Shown: in pieces, positions 34,948 to 44,370 of the stretch | Numbering within the stretch: the stretch's first letter is position 1 | Layout: each line of letters opens with the position of its first letter | Origin: FEN-1297 sp963843605 | Lineage (GTDB): Bacteria; Bacteroidota; Ignavibacteria; Ignavibacteriales; Ignavibacteriaceae | Length of the DNA: 64,000 nt | Assembly: GCA_963843605.1 (NCBI GenBank) | Contig: CAWJLA010000001.1 | Coordinates: 744,001-808,000, forward strand | Direction: 5' to 3' | Notes under the pieces: model-generated | The model's input: the letters and a program-made list of their open reading frames with translations, nothing else | The model's database searches: none | What the model was told of the DNA's origin: nothing | Program-made: the position numbers and the translations under genes

Positions 34948-35793
34948 TTATCTAAGGGATGAATTTGGATGGTGAATATTAGCCAGTTGAATGATTTCGT
35001 GTAATTCTTTGGAGACCTTTAATATCTGGGCGGATATTTTTGAATGCGGGTTTTTTTTAAGGTACAATTCCTGCGATACTACCGCCTTACCGACGCCAGC
35101 ATCGTAATCTATTGTGCCAAGTAGTTCTACTTTTTCTTTTAAGAAATGGCTTGAAGCTGCCGAAAGGTTGTTATAAGTGGATTCACCGTCCGCAAGTTCA
35201 ACACATTTGTTTACGAGGATTAATTTTTTACCTTCATATTTACTAAAATTCAGTAATTTTATAATAACATAAGCATCCATTACCGCCGTTGGCTCCGGCG
35301 CAGTGGTAAGAACGCAGCTGTCTGAATTCAGCAATATGGAAATTATCTCTTCGTTCGCTCCGGCCCCGGTATCCAGTATAATGTAATCATATTCCTTTTC
35401 CAGCGAATAAATATGATTAAAAAAGCCGCCTATTTGTTCGGAACGGGATTTCGGATAATCGGTTTTACCGGAATCGCCGAAAATAAAATGTAAATTCGGT
35501 TCGTATTCGTAAATAAGATCAGCCAGAATTGATTTACCGACAAAATAATCGTATACGGTTTTTTTAGCCACTACATTGACCATTATATTGGCATTGGAAA
35601 GATTTGAATCCAAGTCGATAAATAAAATTTTCTTTCCCTGCTTGGAAAGAGAGTAGGCAATATTCAGAGAAGCGAAAGTTTTTCCAGTTCCTCCTTTTCC
35701 TGACGTAAAGGCTATAACTTTCGGGTTTCTTTTTTTCCCCTGTGCGGTTTTAAGCCTTCTTAATTCCAAAAGTCTTTCTGCTTGTCCCAGCAT
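34948..35793 (-). CDS. flhG: FlhG (FleN/YlxH) MinD-like ATPase controlling flagellar number
   Basis: The 281-residue protein has the deviant Walker A motif SGKGGTGKT at 31-39, followed by ILFIDLDSNLSNANI and later DYIILDTGAGANE, as in the MinD/FlhG family. The N-terminus has the Gln- and Leu-rich segment (GQAERLLELRRLK) through which FlhG activates FlhF. It shares one base with the end of flhF. FlhG with FlhF sets the number and place of flagella, which suggests polar or counted flagella. Confidence 0.94.
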   Translation of the reverse strand: MLGQAERLLELRRLKTAQGKKRNPKVIAFTSGKGGTGKTFASLNIAYSLSKQGKKILFIDLDSNLSNANIMVNVVAKKTVYDYFVGKSILADLIYEYEPNLHFIFGDSGKTDYPKSRSEQIGGFFNHIYSLEKEYDYIILDTGAGANEEIISILLNSDSCVLTTAPEPTAVMDAYVIIKLLNFSKYEGKKLILVNKCVELADGESTYNNLSAASSHFLKEKVELLGTIDYDAGVGKAVVSQELYLKKNPHSKISAQILKVSKELHEIIQLANIHHPNSSLR

Positions 35794-36935
35794 TAGTTCA
35801 TTTTCCCCGTAAAAATCATATTAGCGGTAAATTCGGGATCTGCGGCTATTATGTCGTCCGGTATAACCTGACCGTTAGTAAAGAATGAAATGGGAACGTC
35901 GAAACTTGTAACAAAATTCAATATGTTGCCGTAAGCTACCGCTTCGTCTATTTTTGTAAATAGTACTGAGTTGTAGTTAAATATTTTAAATTTTTCCGCA
36001 ACGTCGAATAAATTTTTAGAAGTGCTGGTTGTGCTTAAAACCAGATAAACCTCGTCCACATCTACGGAAGATAAAAATTCTTTTGCTTTCAACAGATGGC
36101 TGGTATTCTTCTGACTTCTCCCTGCCGTATCTATAAAAATAATGTCTTTGTTTTTGAAGGATTCCATTATCTTAGGTATATCCGACGGCTCATATGCCAC
36201 AAGCATATCAATATTGCTTATTTCGGAGAAAATTCTCAATTGATCCAATGCACCAAGCCGGTAAGTGTCTACGGAAACCAGACCGACATCCAAATTGTGA
36301 AGTATCTTCGAGATTACGGCTAATTTTGCAATACATGTTGTTTTGCCTACTCCGGTAGGCCCTACTAATGAAACGACTTTCGGCTTATTGCTTTTATGAA
36401 CTTCGAAGTGGTATGTGGGTATCATAGATGCAAGGCTTGAAAGAACGTAACTGTCTATATTTTCGGGAGTCAGGAGATTTTTATATTTTTTCAGCTGACT
36501 TAAGACCGCAGAAACTATGTTCTTTTTTACTTCCCGCATTAACAAAGTATCAACTATCTCTTTTAATTCGTTCTCTATCGATTCCGTTTTAGGTGCGGCT
36601 GTTTTTTTACCGGCGGGCTGAATATGTTTCTTTTTTACAGGTATTTCGGCAGTTTTTTCGGAAGCACCTTGATAAACCTTCTTTGATAATTTATTCAGTT
36701 CTTCCTGAAAGTTTTCGCCGGTATTTTGTTTAAAAGGTTTCGAAGTTTTTTTAGCCTCAGGCAGATTAACTCCGGATTCTATACCGGCAGTGATTTCAAA
36801 ATTTTTTGAAGCGCGTAAATCAGGATCGCCGGGAATTACTCTGGTACTAAGTATTATTGCCTCGCTTCCTAATTCATCTTTCATTTGTTGTGTTGCTTCT
36901 TTTAAAGTAGCCGCAACAAACTTTTTAATTTGCAT
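35793..36935 (-). CDS. flhF: FlhF, SRP-type GTPase for flagellar placement
   Basis: The 380-residue protein has the basic N-terminal B domain (MQIKKFVAATLKEATQQMKDELGSEAIILSTR), a linker, the NG domain with GPTGVGKT at 192-199, a DTYRLGALDQLRIFSEI segment and DTAGRSQKN. This is the FlhF signature. FlhF recruits the first basal-body components at the pole. It overlaps the flhA 3' end by 11 bases and is followed by flhG. Confidence 0.95.
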   Translation of the reverse strand: MQIKKFVAATLKEATQQMKDELGSEAIILSTRVIPGDPDLRASKNFEITAGIESGVNLPEAKKTSKPFKQNTGENFQEELNKLSKKVYQGASEKTAEIPVKKKHIQPAGKKTAAPKTESIENELKEIVDTLLMREVKKNIVSAVLSQLKKYKNLLTPENIDSYVLSSLASMIPTYHFEVHKSNKPKVVSLVGPTGVGKTTCIAKLAVISKILHNLDVGLVSVDTYRLGALDQLRIFSEISNIDMLVAYEPSDIPKIMESFKNKDIIFIDTAGRSQKNTSHLLKAKEFLSSVDVDEVYLVLSTTSTSKNLFDVAEKFKIFNYNSVLFTKIDEAVAYGNILNFVTSFDVPISFFTNGQVIPDDIIAADPEFTANMIFTGKMN

Positions 36936-38973
36936 TTTCTACCTCTAATCTGTCTAAAAACTCTACTTCAATGTTTGACGGAAGTTCCGAATAAGATAAA
37001 ATAGCCACATCAGGGAAACTTGAATTTATCAGCCTGTAAAAATAAGGCCGAATGGTTGCAGATGTAATGATAACCGGGGAATAACCCAGTATTCTAAACT
37101 TTTCTACGTAATTTTCAATTACGGAATTTAATTCTCTTAACAATTCCGGACTTAAACCCAGTGTCTGAACCGCTTCTTTCTGATTCTGCAGCGATTTGGT
37201 AATAAAAGTCTCGATCTCTTCACCCAGCGCAACAGCATGAATAATACCGTTCTGGTCGCGGAAAATGTTTGCGATTGTATCGCCTAAAGAATGCCGAACG
37301 TATTCCGTCAGGACATCCACATTCTTCGTTACCTTGGAATAGTCTATTAAAGCTTCTAAAATCTGAACAAGATCCTTAATCGGAATTAATTCCTTCAACA
37401 GATTCTGAAGAACTTTTTGAATAATACCGAGAGACAAAGCGTCGCCATTAATGTCTTCAATTACCGCCGGATATTCCTTCTTCAGATTTTCAAGCAGCTG
37501 TTTTACTGCCTGACGCGTCAGTATTTTGTCGAAGTTCCTCTTCAGCGTTTCCTGTAAATGCGTTGATAGAACGGAAATACTATCGACAACCGTAAACTCC
37601 AGTAATTCCGCTTTATCTTTTTCTTCCCTTGTAATCCAGTAACTCATAAGGTTAAAAGCAGGATCTTTTGTAGGAATTCCGTTAAGCTGTTCTGAAATAT
37701 TTCCCGGGTTCATTGCAAGATATCTGTCGGCATAAATTTCATAAGATGTTACTACGTTACCTTTTATCTTAATTAAATATTGATTAGGGTCGAGCTGTAA
37801 ATTATCTCTTACCCTAATAGGCGGTATTAGAACGCCGTATTCAAGCGCAATATATTTTCTGGTAGAAGAAATCTTCTGGAACAAGTTGCCGCCTTGTTTT
37901 TCATCAACCAGACTAATTAAACCGTAGCCTATCTCAATTTCAACAGGATCTACCTGTAAATATTGTTCAACCTTTTCTTCTGCCGGAGCCGGTTCAACTT
38001 CCTGCGACTCAACCGAAGTCTGAACTTTATGTTTCTTTTTATTTATAAGAAAAGCAGCTGTTCCCAGTCCCACGGACAACAGAATAAAAGGAATAGTCGG
38101 CATTCCCGGAACAACTGCGAATAATAACATTGCCCCGGAAACAGTTCCGAGAACACGCGGGTTCGAAAATAACTGCAATTTCATTTGTATGTCAAGTGCA
38201 GTTCCCGAAGCACTTCTTGTAACCACCAGGCCGGCTGCCGTTGCAATTAACAATGCAGGGATCTGAGAAACCAGGCCGTCGCCGATTGTCAGTATTGTAT
38301 AATTATGAAGAGCATCTGTAAACGACATACCTTTACCGGCAACACCTATAATAAATCCGCCGAGAATATTGATAGCATTAATTAAAAGACCCGCAATAGC
38401 ATCGCCCTTTACGAACTTGCTGGCGCCGTCCATTGCTCCGTAAAACTCGGCTTCCCTGCTGATAGCTTCTCTTCTTGCTCTGGCATCGGATTCATTTATT
38501 AAACCGGTATTTAAATCGGCATCTATAGCCATTTGTTTACCGGGCATTGCATCAAGTGTAAAACGCGCGGCTACTTCCGAAATTCTACCGGATCCTTTTA
38601 CAATTACAATAAACTGAATTACAACCAGAATTATAAATATAATAAATCCTACGACATAATTACCTCCGACTACGAAGGAACCGAATGTTTCAATTACTTT
38701 ACCGGCATATCCGTCAAGTAAAATTAATCTTGTTGAACTGATATTAAGCGAAAGTCTGAATATAGTAAGCACCAGGAGTAACCCGGGAAATACAGATATA
38801 TCGAGCGGTGATTGAATATAGAGGGATACAATTAAAATCAAAACGGCAAGAGTTATGTTAATAGCAAGGAAAAAGTCGAGCAACATTGCAGGAAGCGGAA
38901 TTAACATTAATCCCAGTATAAAAATCAGGCCGAACCCCAGCAAAATATCAGTATTTTTTCCGATTCCCTTCAT
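36925..38973 (-). CDS. flhA: Flagellar export gate protein FlhA
   Basis: The 682-residue protein has about eight membrane helices in the first 320 residues with the FHIPEP-family signature GRISEVAARFTLDAMPGKQMAIDADLN, and a large cytoplasmic domain from about 340 that docks chaperone-substrate complexes. It is the ion-driven core of the type III export gate. It follows flhB with a one-base gap. Confidence 0.97.
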   Translation of the reverse strand: MKGIGKNTDILLGFGLIFILGLMLIPLPAMLLDFFLAINITLAVLILIVSLYIQSPLDISVFPGLLLVLTIFRLSLNISSTRLILLDGYAGKVIETFGSFVVGGNYVVGFIIFIILVVIQFIVIVKGSGRISEVAARFTLDAMPGKQMAIDADLNTGLINESDARARREAISREAEFYGAMDGASKFVKGDAIAGLLINAINILGGFIIGVAGKGMSFTDALHNYTILTIGDGLVSQIPALLIATAAGLVVTRSASGTALDIQMKLQLFSNPRVLGTVSGAMLLFAVVPGMPTIPFILLSVGLGTAAFLINKKKHKVQTSVESQEVEPAPAEEKVEQYLQVDPVEIEIGYGLISLVDEKQGGNLFQKISSTRKYIALEYGVLIPPIRVRDNLQLDPNQYLIKIKGNVVTSYEIYADRYLAMNPGNISEQLNGIPTKDPAFNLMSYWITREEKDKAELLEFTVVDSISVLSTHLQETLKRNFDKILTRQAVKQLLENLKKEYPAVIEDINGDALSLGIIQKVLQNLLKELIPIKDLVQILEALIDYSKVTKNVDVLTEYVRHSLGDTIANIFRDQNGIIHAVALGEEIETFITKSLQNQKEAVQTLGLSPELLRELNSVIENYVEKFRILGYSPVIITSATIRPYFYRLINSSFPDVAILSYSELPSNIEVEFLDRLEVENAN

Positions 38974-38974
38974 T

Positions 38975-40060
38975 TTATATTATCGACCTTCTTTTTTTAT
39001 TGTCCTTTAACTGAAAAACATATGCCAGAATCTGTGCAACTGCTTTGAATAAAGAAGCGGGTATAAAATCACCTATATCGCATACTTTATACAATGTTCT
39101 GGCCAACTGTCTGTCTTCGTGAAGCGGAATTCCGTTTTCCACTGCTACTGCTTTTATTCTCTGGGCTAAACCGTCTACTCCTTTTGCAATTACTTTTGGT
39201 GCAGAATCTTTTGAAATATCGTATTTTAAGGCAATCGCATAATGAGTAGGGTTTGTAATTACCACGTCTGCCTGCGGAACCGCCTGCATCATTCTGCGTT
39301 TTGCAGCCTGGAACTGCAATTTTTTTATCCTTGATTTAATCTGCGGGTCGCCTTCGCTTTGTCTGTTCTCTTCCTTAATTTCCTGTTTTGTCATCATCAT
39401 ATCTTTTTTAAATTTCTTTTTCTGAAAGATAAAATCCGCCGCTGCGATAACGGCATAAACAAGAGCAACTCTCCAGAGAAGTTTAAATGATGATTCAATC
39501 ATGAACTGAACAATTTCCGAAATAGAATACTCCACCAGGTTTGTCGATTTTACGACCAAGTCCGAAAGAATTGAATATGTAAACCCGCCGATAACGGCAA
39601 GTTTAATTAACGACTTAAGTATCTCAATAATCGATTTACTTGAAATGAAAATATTTTTTATTCCCTTTAAAGGGTTGAATTTAGACATTTCCGGTTTCAA
39701 AGCTTTTAAACTTACCTTAAATCCTACCTGGGCGATGCCGGAAACAAGAGCTATAACAAATAATGCCCCCAAAATAGGAGCCAGGGTAAGTAAAAAGAAA
39801 AACACGCCTTCTTTAGCAAAGTTCTGCAAAAAGTCCTGATTTATCGTAACAACGCTTAATGATTTGAAAATATTAGAAGAATAAGTGGATATCTGACTGC
39901 TTAGGAAATTTTGGGTAAGATAAAGCATAAGCAATCCGGTAGTAAAAATCGCAAGTGAGTTTATTTCCACACTTTTTGCGACCTGGCCTTTTTCCCGACT
40001 CTCGGATAATTTCTTCCCGGTCGGTTGTTCGGATTTTTCTTGTCCGTCCGCGTCTGCCAT
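38975..40060 (-). CDS. flhB: Flagellar export switch protein FlhB
   Basis: The 361-residue protein has four membrane helices (about 34-50, 85-112, 145-170, 190-210) and a C-terminal cytoplasmic domain with the self-cleaving motif N270-P-T-H in VVITNPTHYAIAL. Cleavage lets FlhB, with FliK, switch export from hook to filament subunits. The intact NPTH indicates a working switch. Confidence 0.97.
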   Translation of the reverse strand: MADADGQEKSEQPTGKKLSESREKGQVAKSVEINSLAIFTTGLLMLYLTQNFLSSQISTYSSNIFKSLSVVTINQDFLQNFAKEGVFFFLLTLAPILGALFVIALVSGIAQVGFKVSLKALKPEMSKFNPLKGIKNIFISSKSIIEILKSLIKLAVIGGFTYSILSDLVVKSTNLVEYSISEIVQFMIESSFKLLWRVALVYAVIAAADFIFQKKKFKKDMMMTKQEIKEENRQSEGDPQIKSRIKKLQFQAAKRRMMQAVPQADVVITNPTHYAIALKYDISKDSAPKVIAKGVDGLAQRIKAVAVENGIPLHEDRQLARTLYKVCDIGDFIPASLFKAVAQILAYVFQLKDNKKRRSII

Positions 40061-40061
40061 A

Positions 40062-40838
40062 CTACTGTCCCATCGCTTTAATTATTGATGCCAGATTGCT
40101 TTCGTATCCATGAAGAAGACTTTTAATAACGTATATATAAATAGGTGTCAGTGCAAAAAGAAGAAAGATTCCCAAACCCATTATTAAAGGCTGAGTAACA
40201 AAAAATACCTGCATTTGAGGCACTACCCTGGTCAGAATTCCTTCCGCAAGATAGACGAGAAAAAAAGAAACTAAAATAGGAGAGGCTATCTTTACCGCAA
40301 TTACAAATACAGCTGCCGCATATGTTATAATTAAATTATAAACAGGCTGTGTAACGGTAAATTTTCCGATGTGAATTACCGAAAAAGAATATACCAGTCC
40401 GCTTATAATATAGTAATGACCGTTTATGAGAAATAATAAGAGTAAGCCCGCAAAATAATATATTTCACCGATGAGATTTGTACTTGAACCGTCGATCGGA
40501 TTTAACGATTCGGCCATTGACAGTTCCATACTGAAACTCATAAGAGAACCTGCGAATTGTATTCCGTAAAAGACGAAATTCAGCATAAAGCCCAGTATAA
40601 CTCCGGTTATAATTTCTTTTATTACATTAACAAAAAGCCATCCGAGGCTCAGTTCCACTACTATATGTGTTTTATCTATTGTAAGGAAACAGATATAAGC
40701 CATTATCAGCGACAGAAAAGCTTTGGTCAGGTTCGGAATAGCCTGATGCCCGAATATCGGAGAAGCTATAAAGGCTGCAAATATCCGCATAAAGATTAAT
40801 AGCACCAGAATAAATTCTGTAATGGGAATACTCATCAC
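40062..40838 (-). CDS. fliR: Flagellar export gate protein FliR
   Basis: The 258-residue hydrophobic protein shows FliR features: LVLLIFMRIFAAFIASPIFGHQAIPNLTKAFLSLIMA at the N-terminus and GSLMSFSMELSMAESLNPIDGSSTNLIGE in the centre. It forms the gate with FliP and FliQ. The start overlaps the end of fliQ by four bases, and flhB follows after one base. Confidence 0.95.
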   Translation of the reverse strand: MMSIPITEFILVLLIFMRIFAAFIASPIFGHQAIPNLTKAFLSLIMAYICFLTIDKTHIVVELSLGWLFVNVIKEIITGVILGFMLNFVFYGIQFAGSLMSFSMELSMAESLNPIDGSSTNLIGEIYYFAGLLLLFLINGHYYIISGLVYSFSVIHIGKFTVTQPVYNLIITYAAAVFVIAVKIASPILVSFFLVYLAEGILTRVVPQMQVFFVTQPLIMGLGIFLLFALTPIYIYVIKSLLHGYESNLASIIKAMGQ

Positions 40839-41104
40839 TTTATCACTGTATTAAACATTGTAAATATTTTAATCGTAAAGGTGATCACTTTATCCATCAT
40901 CCAGGGAAGAAGGAAAAGTATGGTAATTGCTGTCGCCAAAATTTTCGGAACAAAAGTAAGCGTCATTTCCTGAATCGATGTGGCTGCCTGGAATATGGAA
41001 ATGATAATACCCACAAAAAGAGACACGCCGAGTATCGGCAGAAGTATTATAAAAGTTAAGTAGAATACTTCCTTTAATATTTCAATAATTAATTCTTCAG
41101 TCAT
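40835..41104 (-). CDS. fliQ: Flagellar export gate protein FliQ
   Basis: The 89-residue protein has two membrane helices and the FliQ pattern GIIISIFQAATSIQEMTLTFVPKILA. Length matches the family (about 89). It lies directly between fliP and fliR and forms the outer helices of the export gate. Confidence 0.96.
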   Translation of the reverse strand: MTEELIIEILKEVFYLTFIILLPILGVSLFVGIIISIFQAATSIQEMTLTFVPKILATAITILFLLPWMMDKVITFTIKIFTMFNTVIK

Positions 41105-41863
41105 CTATGAAAAACTCCTAACTAATGATCCGACAATAAGATGCCATCCATCAACAAGAATGAACAGCAGTATTTTAAAAGGCAGTGAAATTAAAGTAGG
41201 CGGCAGCATCATCATACCCATCGACATCAGGATGCTTGCAATAATCATATCGATCATGAGGAACGGGACGAAGAGAAAAAAACCGATAATAAAGCCGGCT
41301 CTCAGTTCGCTTAAAACAAATGCGGGTATTAAAACATATGTAGGAAGATCTACCCTGTCTTTAGGTCTGTTCAGATTTGCAAGACCGATAAATAATTCAA
41401 GATCTTCGTTGCGTACGTTTCTAAACATAAATTCCCGAACAGGTTCAATGCCTTTATCGTAAGCTTCCTGAGCCGATATTTTACCGTCCATCAGAGGCTT
41501 GATTGCCTGATCGTTTACCTTACTCCAGGTTGGAGCCATTATAAAAAAGGTCATAAATAAAGCTACGCCCGCCAGTAACTGGCTCGGCGGCATCTGGGGA
41601 GTTCCCATCGCCGTCTTTAAGAAATGGAAAACAATAATAATTCTTAGGTAAGAAGTCGTCATTATCATAATAGACGGAGCCAGAGACAGCACCGTCATAA
41701 GAAACAATATCTGCAGGGTGACGGAAATATCGTTCGGATTATTTGAAGTTCCTACATTGATTCCGATTTTAGGAAAGGCAATAGAAGTAGATTGCTGCGC
41801 TAAGGAAGTATCGGCGAAACATAACAAAAAAAATAAAACAAAGATAAAGAGGGCCTTTTTCAT
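41105..41863 (-). CDS. fliP: Flagellar export gate protein FliP
   Basis: The 252-residue protein has a cleavable signal peptide (to about residue 22, TSLAQ) as is usual for FliP, and the conserved segment MTTSYLRIIIVFHFLKTAMGTPQMPPSQLLAGVALFMTFFIMAP. Later helices read LPTYVLIPAFVLSELRAGFIIGFFLFVPF. FliP forms the pentameric core of the gate. It overlaps fliO by four bases. Confidence 0.97.
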   Translation of the reverse strand: MKKALFIFVLFFLLCFADTSLAQQSTSIAFPKIGINVGTSNNPNDISVTLQILFLMTVLSLAPSIMIMTTSYLRIIIVFHFLKTAMGTPQMPPSQLLAGVALFMTFFIMAPTWSKVNDQAIKPLMDGKISAQEAYDKGIEPVREFMFRNVRNEDLELFIGLANLNRPKDRVDLPTYVLIPAFVLSELRAGFIIGFFLFVPFLMIDMIIASILMSMGMMMLPPTLISLPFKILLFILVDGWHLIVGSLVRSFS

Positions 41864-42201
41864 TTCATTCCAATATTTTTCTTAAGCAGGTCTAGAAAGT
41901 TATTTTTATCGGTATCGAAAGAAGGTTTCGGCGTAACATCGACAGTTTTATCCATTTCTTTAAGCAGAGTAATTGACTGATCGCTCACCCCGAGCACAAG
42001 CAGTCTGTCGTCTATCCTTACAACCGAAATAAATTTTTTAGGCATAATCATTTGTGTGCTGATTAAATCAATCGAAACGGCGTTCGATTTTTTTCCTTTG
42101 ACAGAGATACCGTATCTTTTTACAAATACCATAACCCCGTAAAGCAGGCCGACAATTACCAATAGAGGCAATAGAGCTTTTACAATATCAAAAAACGACA
42201 T
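41860..42201 (-). CDS. fliO: Flagellar biosynthesis protein FliO
   Basis: The 113-residue protein has one N-terminal membrane helix (LLPLLVIVGLLYGVMVFVKRYG) and a cytoplasmic domain with IDLISTQMIMPKKFISVVRIDDRLLVLGVSDQSITLL, the FliO pattern. FliO stabilises FliP during gate assembly. Its position between fliN and fliP confirms the call. Confidence 0.92.
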   Translation of the reverse strand: MSFFDIVKALLPLLVIVGLLYGVMVFVKRYGISVKGKKSNAVSIDLISTQMIMPKKFISVVRIDDRLLVLGVSDQSITLLKEMDKTVDVTPKPSFDTDKNNFLDLLKKNIGMK

Positions 42202-42626
42202 TAAAACATTCCTTTAATTCTGTTGCTCGGCTCGTTCAGGTTAGTGATACGGATTCCAAAATGCTTGTCAATTACTACAACTTCCCCTTCGGCTATTTTT
42301 TTATTATTAACATAAATATCAACCGGCTCGCTGGCCAGTTTATCAAGTTCGATAACGTAGCCCCTTTCAAGCTCTAAAATTTCTTTTATCGGCATTTGTG
42401 TTCTTCCAAGTTCAATGAACACATTCAGCTGAAGATCTTTTAGAAAATTCAGCTTATCGGTTCCGCCGCCGGAATAATTTTTAGATTCATCGAATTCGTC
42501 AAATTCAGCCAAGCCTCCAATCACTTTACCGTCATGCAAAGAACTTTCCGGGTTGGAAAAAATTTCCTCTTCCACATTGTTTTCAATATTCTGGTTGGTA
42601 TTTTCTTGTTCTGTTGAATTTTCCAT
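42201..42626 (-). CDS. fliN: Flagellar motor switch protein FliN
   Basis: The 141-residue protein has an acidic, Asn/Glu-rich N-terminus (1-60) and a C-terminal SpoA domain (FLKDLQLNVFIELGRTQMPIKEILELERGYVIELDKLASEPVDIYVNNKKIAEGEVVVIDKHFGIRIT). FliN forms the lower C ring with FliM and docks FliH. It follows fliM by 10 bases and shares one base with fliO. Confidence 0.96.
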   Translation of the reverse strand: MENSTEQENTNQNIENNVEEEIFSNPESSLHDGKVIGGLAEFDEFDESKNYSGGGTDKLNFLKDLQLNVFIELGRTQMPIKEILELERGYVIELDKLASEPVDIYVNNKKIAEGEVVVIDKHFGIRITNLNEPSNRIKGMF

Positions 42627-42636
42627 ATTTCTTTAC

Positions 42637-43623
42637 CTATTCTGTTTTATTGTTCAAATCTACTTTGCGGGTAATTTTAATAGCTTTATGCTTATTTACC
42701 ACTCCGGTCCGGCCGTAAAACAAGACTTTATCCCCGACCTTTATCGGATGTTCGTCGCTTATTTTTGTATCCAGCTTTATAATATCTCCCTTTTCCAGAT
42801 CGAATAAATTCTGGACGGATATTTTTGCTTTACCGAATTCGGCAACCATGGGCAAATAAGTTTTATAAAGATGATTTTTAATTATCTCGCCGGAAGTAGT
42901 GCCCGTATACTTTGTAGGCCTGATAGTAGATAATTTTTGAGAATTAAGTTTTGAAAGAATTACGTCAAAAGCGAAAGTGGCGAAACAAAGATTCATCATA
43001 TAAGTTTGATCGCTAATCATAATCTCGAAGGAGATTAAAAGAACGGATTCGCTCTGTGATGTAATCTGAGCAAAATCGATATCCGATTCAAATCTTTCCA
43101 TTCTGAATTCAAGATTATCAATTATCTGCCAGGCTTTTCTTAAATCCAGCATTACCCTTTCGGCAACAATGCTCAATACTCTTTGTTCGATGGGAGTAAT
43201 AATATTTGCCTGTTTTTCGCCTACACCGCTGCCGCCGAGCAGCCTGTCGACAAGTGTTAAGGCCAGATCAGGATTAAATTCAAGTATCCCCTTTATGTCT
43301 GTATTTTTTATGTCGAAAGTATATAAACAAGCCGGATTTGAAACGGATAAAATGTATTCCGAATAATAGATTTGATCTATGGATGTAACGTTTATATTTA
43401 CAATCGTCTGAAGTTTGGATACCAGAAAAGAACTGAAACCCTCGGCAAAGTTTTCGTTAATATTGCTGATAGTTCTGAGCTGATTCTTAGAAATTCTGTT
43501 AGGCAGTCTGAAATCAAATAAAACTGCCTCTTTTTCGGAACTCTGTGAAGGCGTCTGTTCGTTGCCGCTTTTTACGTTGTTAAGCAGCAGATCTATTTCT
43601 TGTTGTGAAAGTACTTCTGCCAT
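42637..43623 (-). CDS. fliM: Flagellar motor switch protein FliM
   Basis: The 328-residue protein begins with the CheY-P binding peptide variant VLSQQEIDLLL, has a CheC-like middle domain (SVSNPACLYTFDIKNTDIKGILEFNPDLALTLVDRLLGGSG), and ends in a SpoA domain. It receives CheY-P and sets rotation direction. It lies three bases after fliL. Confidence 0.97.
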   Translation of the reverse strand: MAEVLSQQEIDLLLNNVKSGNEQTPSQSSEKEAVLFDFRLPNRISKNQLRTISNINENFAEGFSSFLVSKLQTIVNINVTSIDQIYYSEYILSVSNPACLYTFDIKNTDIKGILEFNPDLALTLVDRLLGGSGVGEKQANIITPIEQRVLSIVAERVMLDLRKAWQIIDNLEFRMERFESDIDFAQITSQSESVLLISFEIMISDQTYMMNLCFATFAFDVILSKLNSQKLSTIRPTKYTGTTSGEIIKNHLYKTYLPMVAEFGKAKISVQNLFDLEKGDIIKLDTKISDEHPIKVGDKVLFYGRTGVVNKHKAIKITRKVDLNNKTE

Positions 43624-43626
43624 AGT

Positions 43627-44181
43627 TTATTGTATTATATATTTACTAAAATAGACTGTATTTATTCCGACGCTCGGGATCAGTTTAGTTAACCGATCAG
43701 CAATTTGTACCTTTAAAGAATCCCTGTAGGAAGTATTGTTAAGCTGCTCCACATTCTTGCTTGATAAAGTCGATATAATAACATCCTTCACTAGCGCTTC
43801 CCTGGTTTTTAATTCTTCCATCATTTTATCGGTTCTTATATCGATACCGAGGGAAGTAAGTAAAAGTCTCTTACCGTCCGTTCCCGAAGGATTCACAATT
43901 ACGTCGTCAACCGGAAAGATGAATTTACCCAGCTCAACTTTTGGCTTTTTATGTAAAGTATCAGCTTGTCCTACCAGTGTGCTATCTCTGCCTCCGACAG
44001 CTGCTTTGCTTTCAAATTTTTTCATGAGAATATTAGCGGTAATAAAATAAACAGCTACGAGCTGAACCATAAAAACAGGAATACCGAAAATAAAAATCTT
44101 CTTATTGATTCCGGATTTCGCAGGCTTTGTTTGCTTTTCCTCGTTTTTTGTACTGTCTATTTGTTCGTCTGGCAAAGGCAT
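43627..44181 (-). CDS. fliL: Flagellar stator-associated protein FliL
   Basis: The product, 184 residues from the ATG at 44181, has one membrane helix (IFIFGIPVFMVQLVAVYFITANILM) and a C-terminal FliL domain (LGKFIFPVDDVIVNPSGTDGKRLLLTSLGIDIRTDKMMEELKTREALVKDVIISTLSSK). A longer reading to 44295 would run through the promoter-like element and is rejected. FliL supports stator function. It is the first gene after the flgE terminator. Confidence 0.9.
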   Translation of the reverse strand: MPLPDEQIDSTKNEEKQTKPAKSGINKKIFIFGIPVFMVQLVAVYFITANILMKKFESKAAVGGRDSTLVGQADTLHKKPKVELGKFIFPVDDVIVNPSGTDGKRLLLTSLGIDIRTDKMMEELKTREALVKDVIISTLSSKNVEQLNNTSYRDSLKVQIADRLTKLIPSVGINTVYFSKYIIQ

Positions 44182-44208
44182 AATAATCACTTTTTTTTTA
44201 TTATTTTG

Positions 44209-44224
44209 CTCAATTGATATGCCA
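44209..44224 (-). promoter_or_regulatory. Sigma-54-like element upstream of fliL
   Basis: The minus strand reads TGGCATATCAATTGAG, close to the sigma-54 consensus TGGCAC-N5-TTGC, with the GG and the TTG in the expected spacing but GA instead of GC at the -12 box. It ends 28 bases before the fliL ATG. A nearly equal element lies at the same distance before flgB (56952-56967). No other promoter was recognised here. Confidence 0.4.
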
Positions 44225-44316
44225 ATTGATTTTCTACCGGATATATGAGTGAATAAATAAAAAAGGGTTAAAAGGATGGTTATTATTGGACACATGGTTG
44301 AAATCAGGAAAACAAA

Positions 44317-44348
44317 AAGGGCCGTTAAATTATTATTTAACAGCCCTT
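44317..44348 (-). terminator. Rho-independent terminator after flgE
   Basis: AAGGGC and GTTAAAT pair with ATTTAAC and GCCCTT across a TATT loop (one C/A mismatch). Read on the minus strand the stem is followed by TTTTTGTTTT. It lies 22 bases after the flgE stop and separates the flgB-flgE operon from the fliL operon. Confidence 0.9.
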
Positions 44349-44370
44349 AAATGAAGGAATTTTAAGCAAT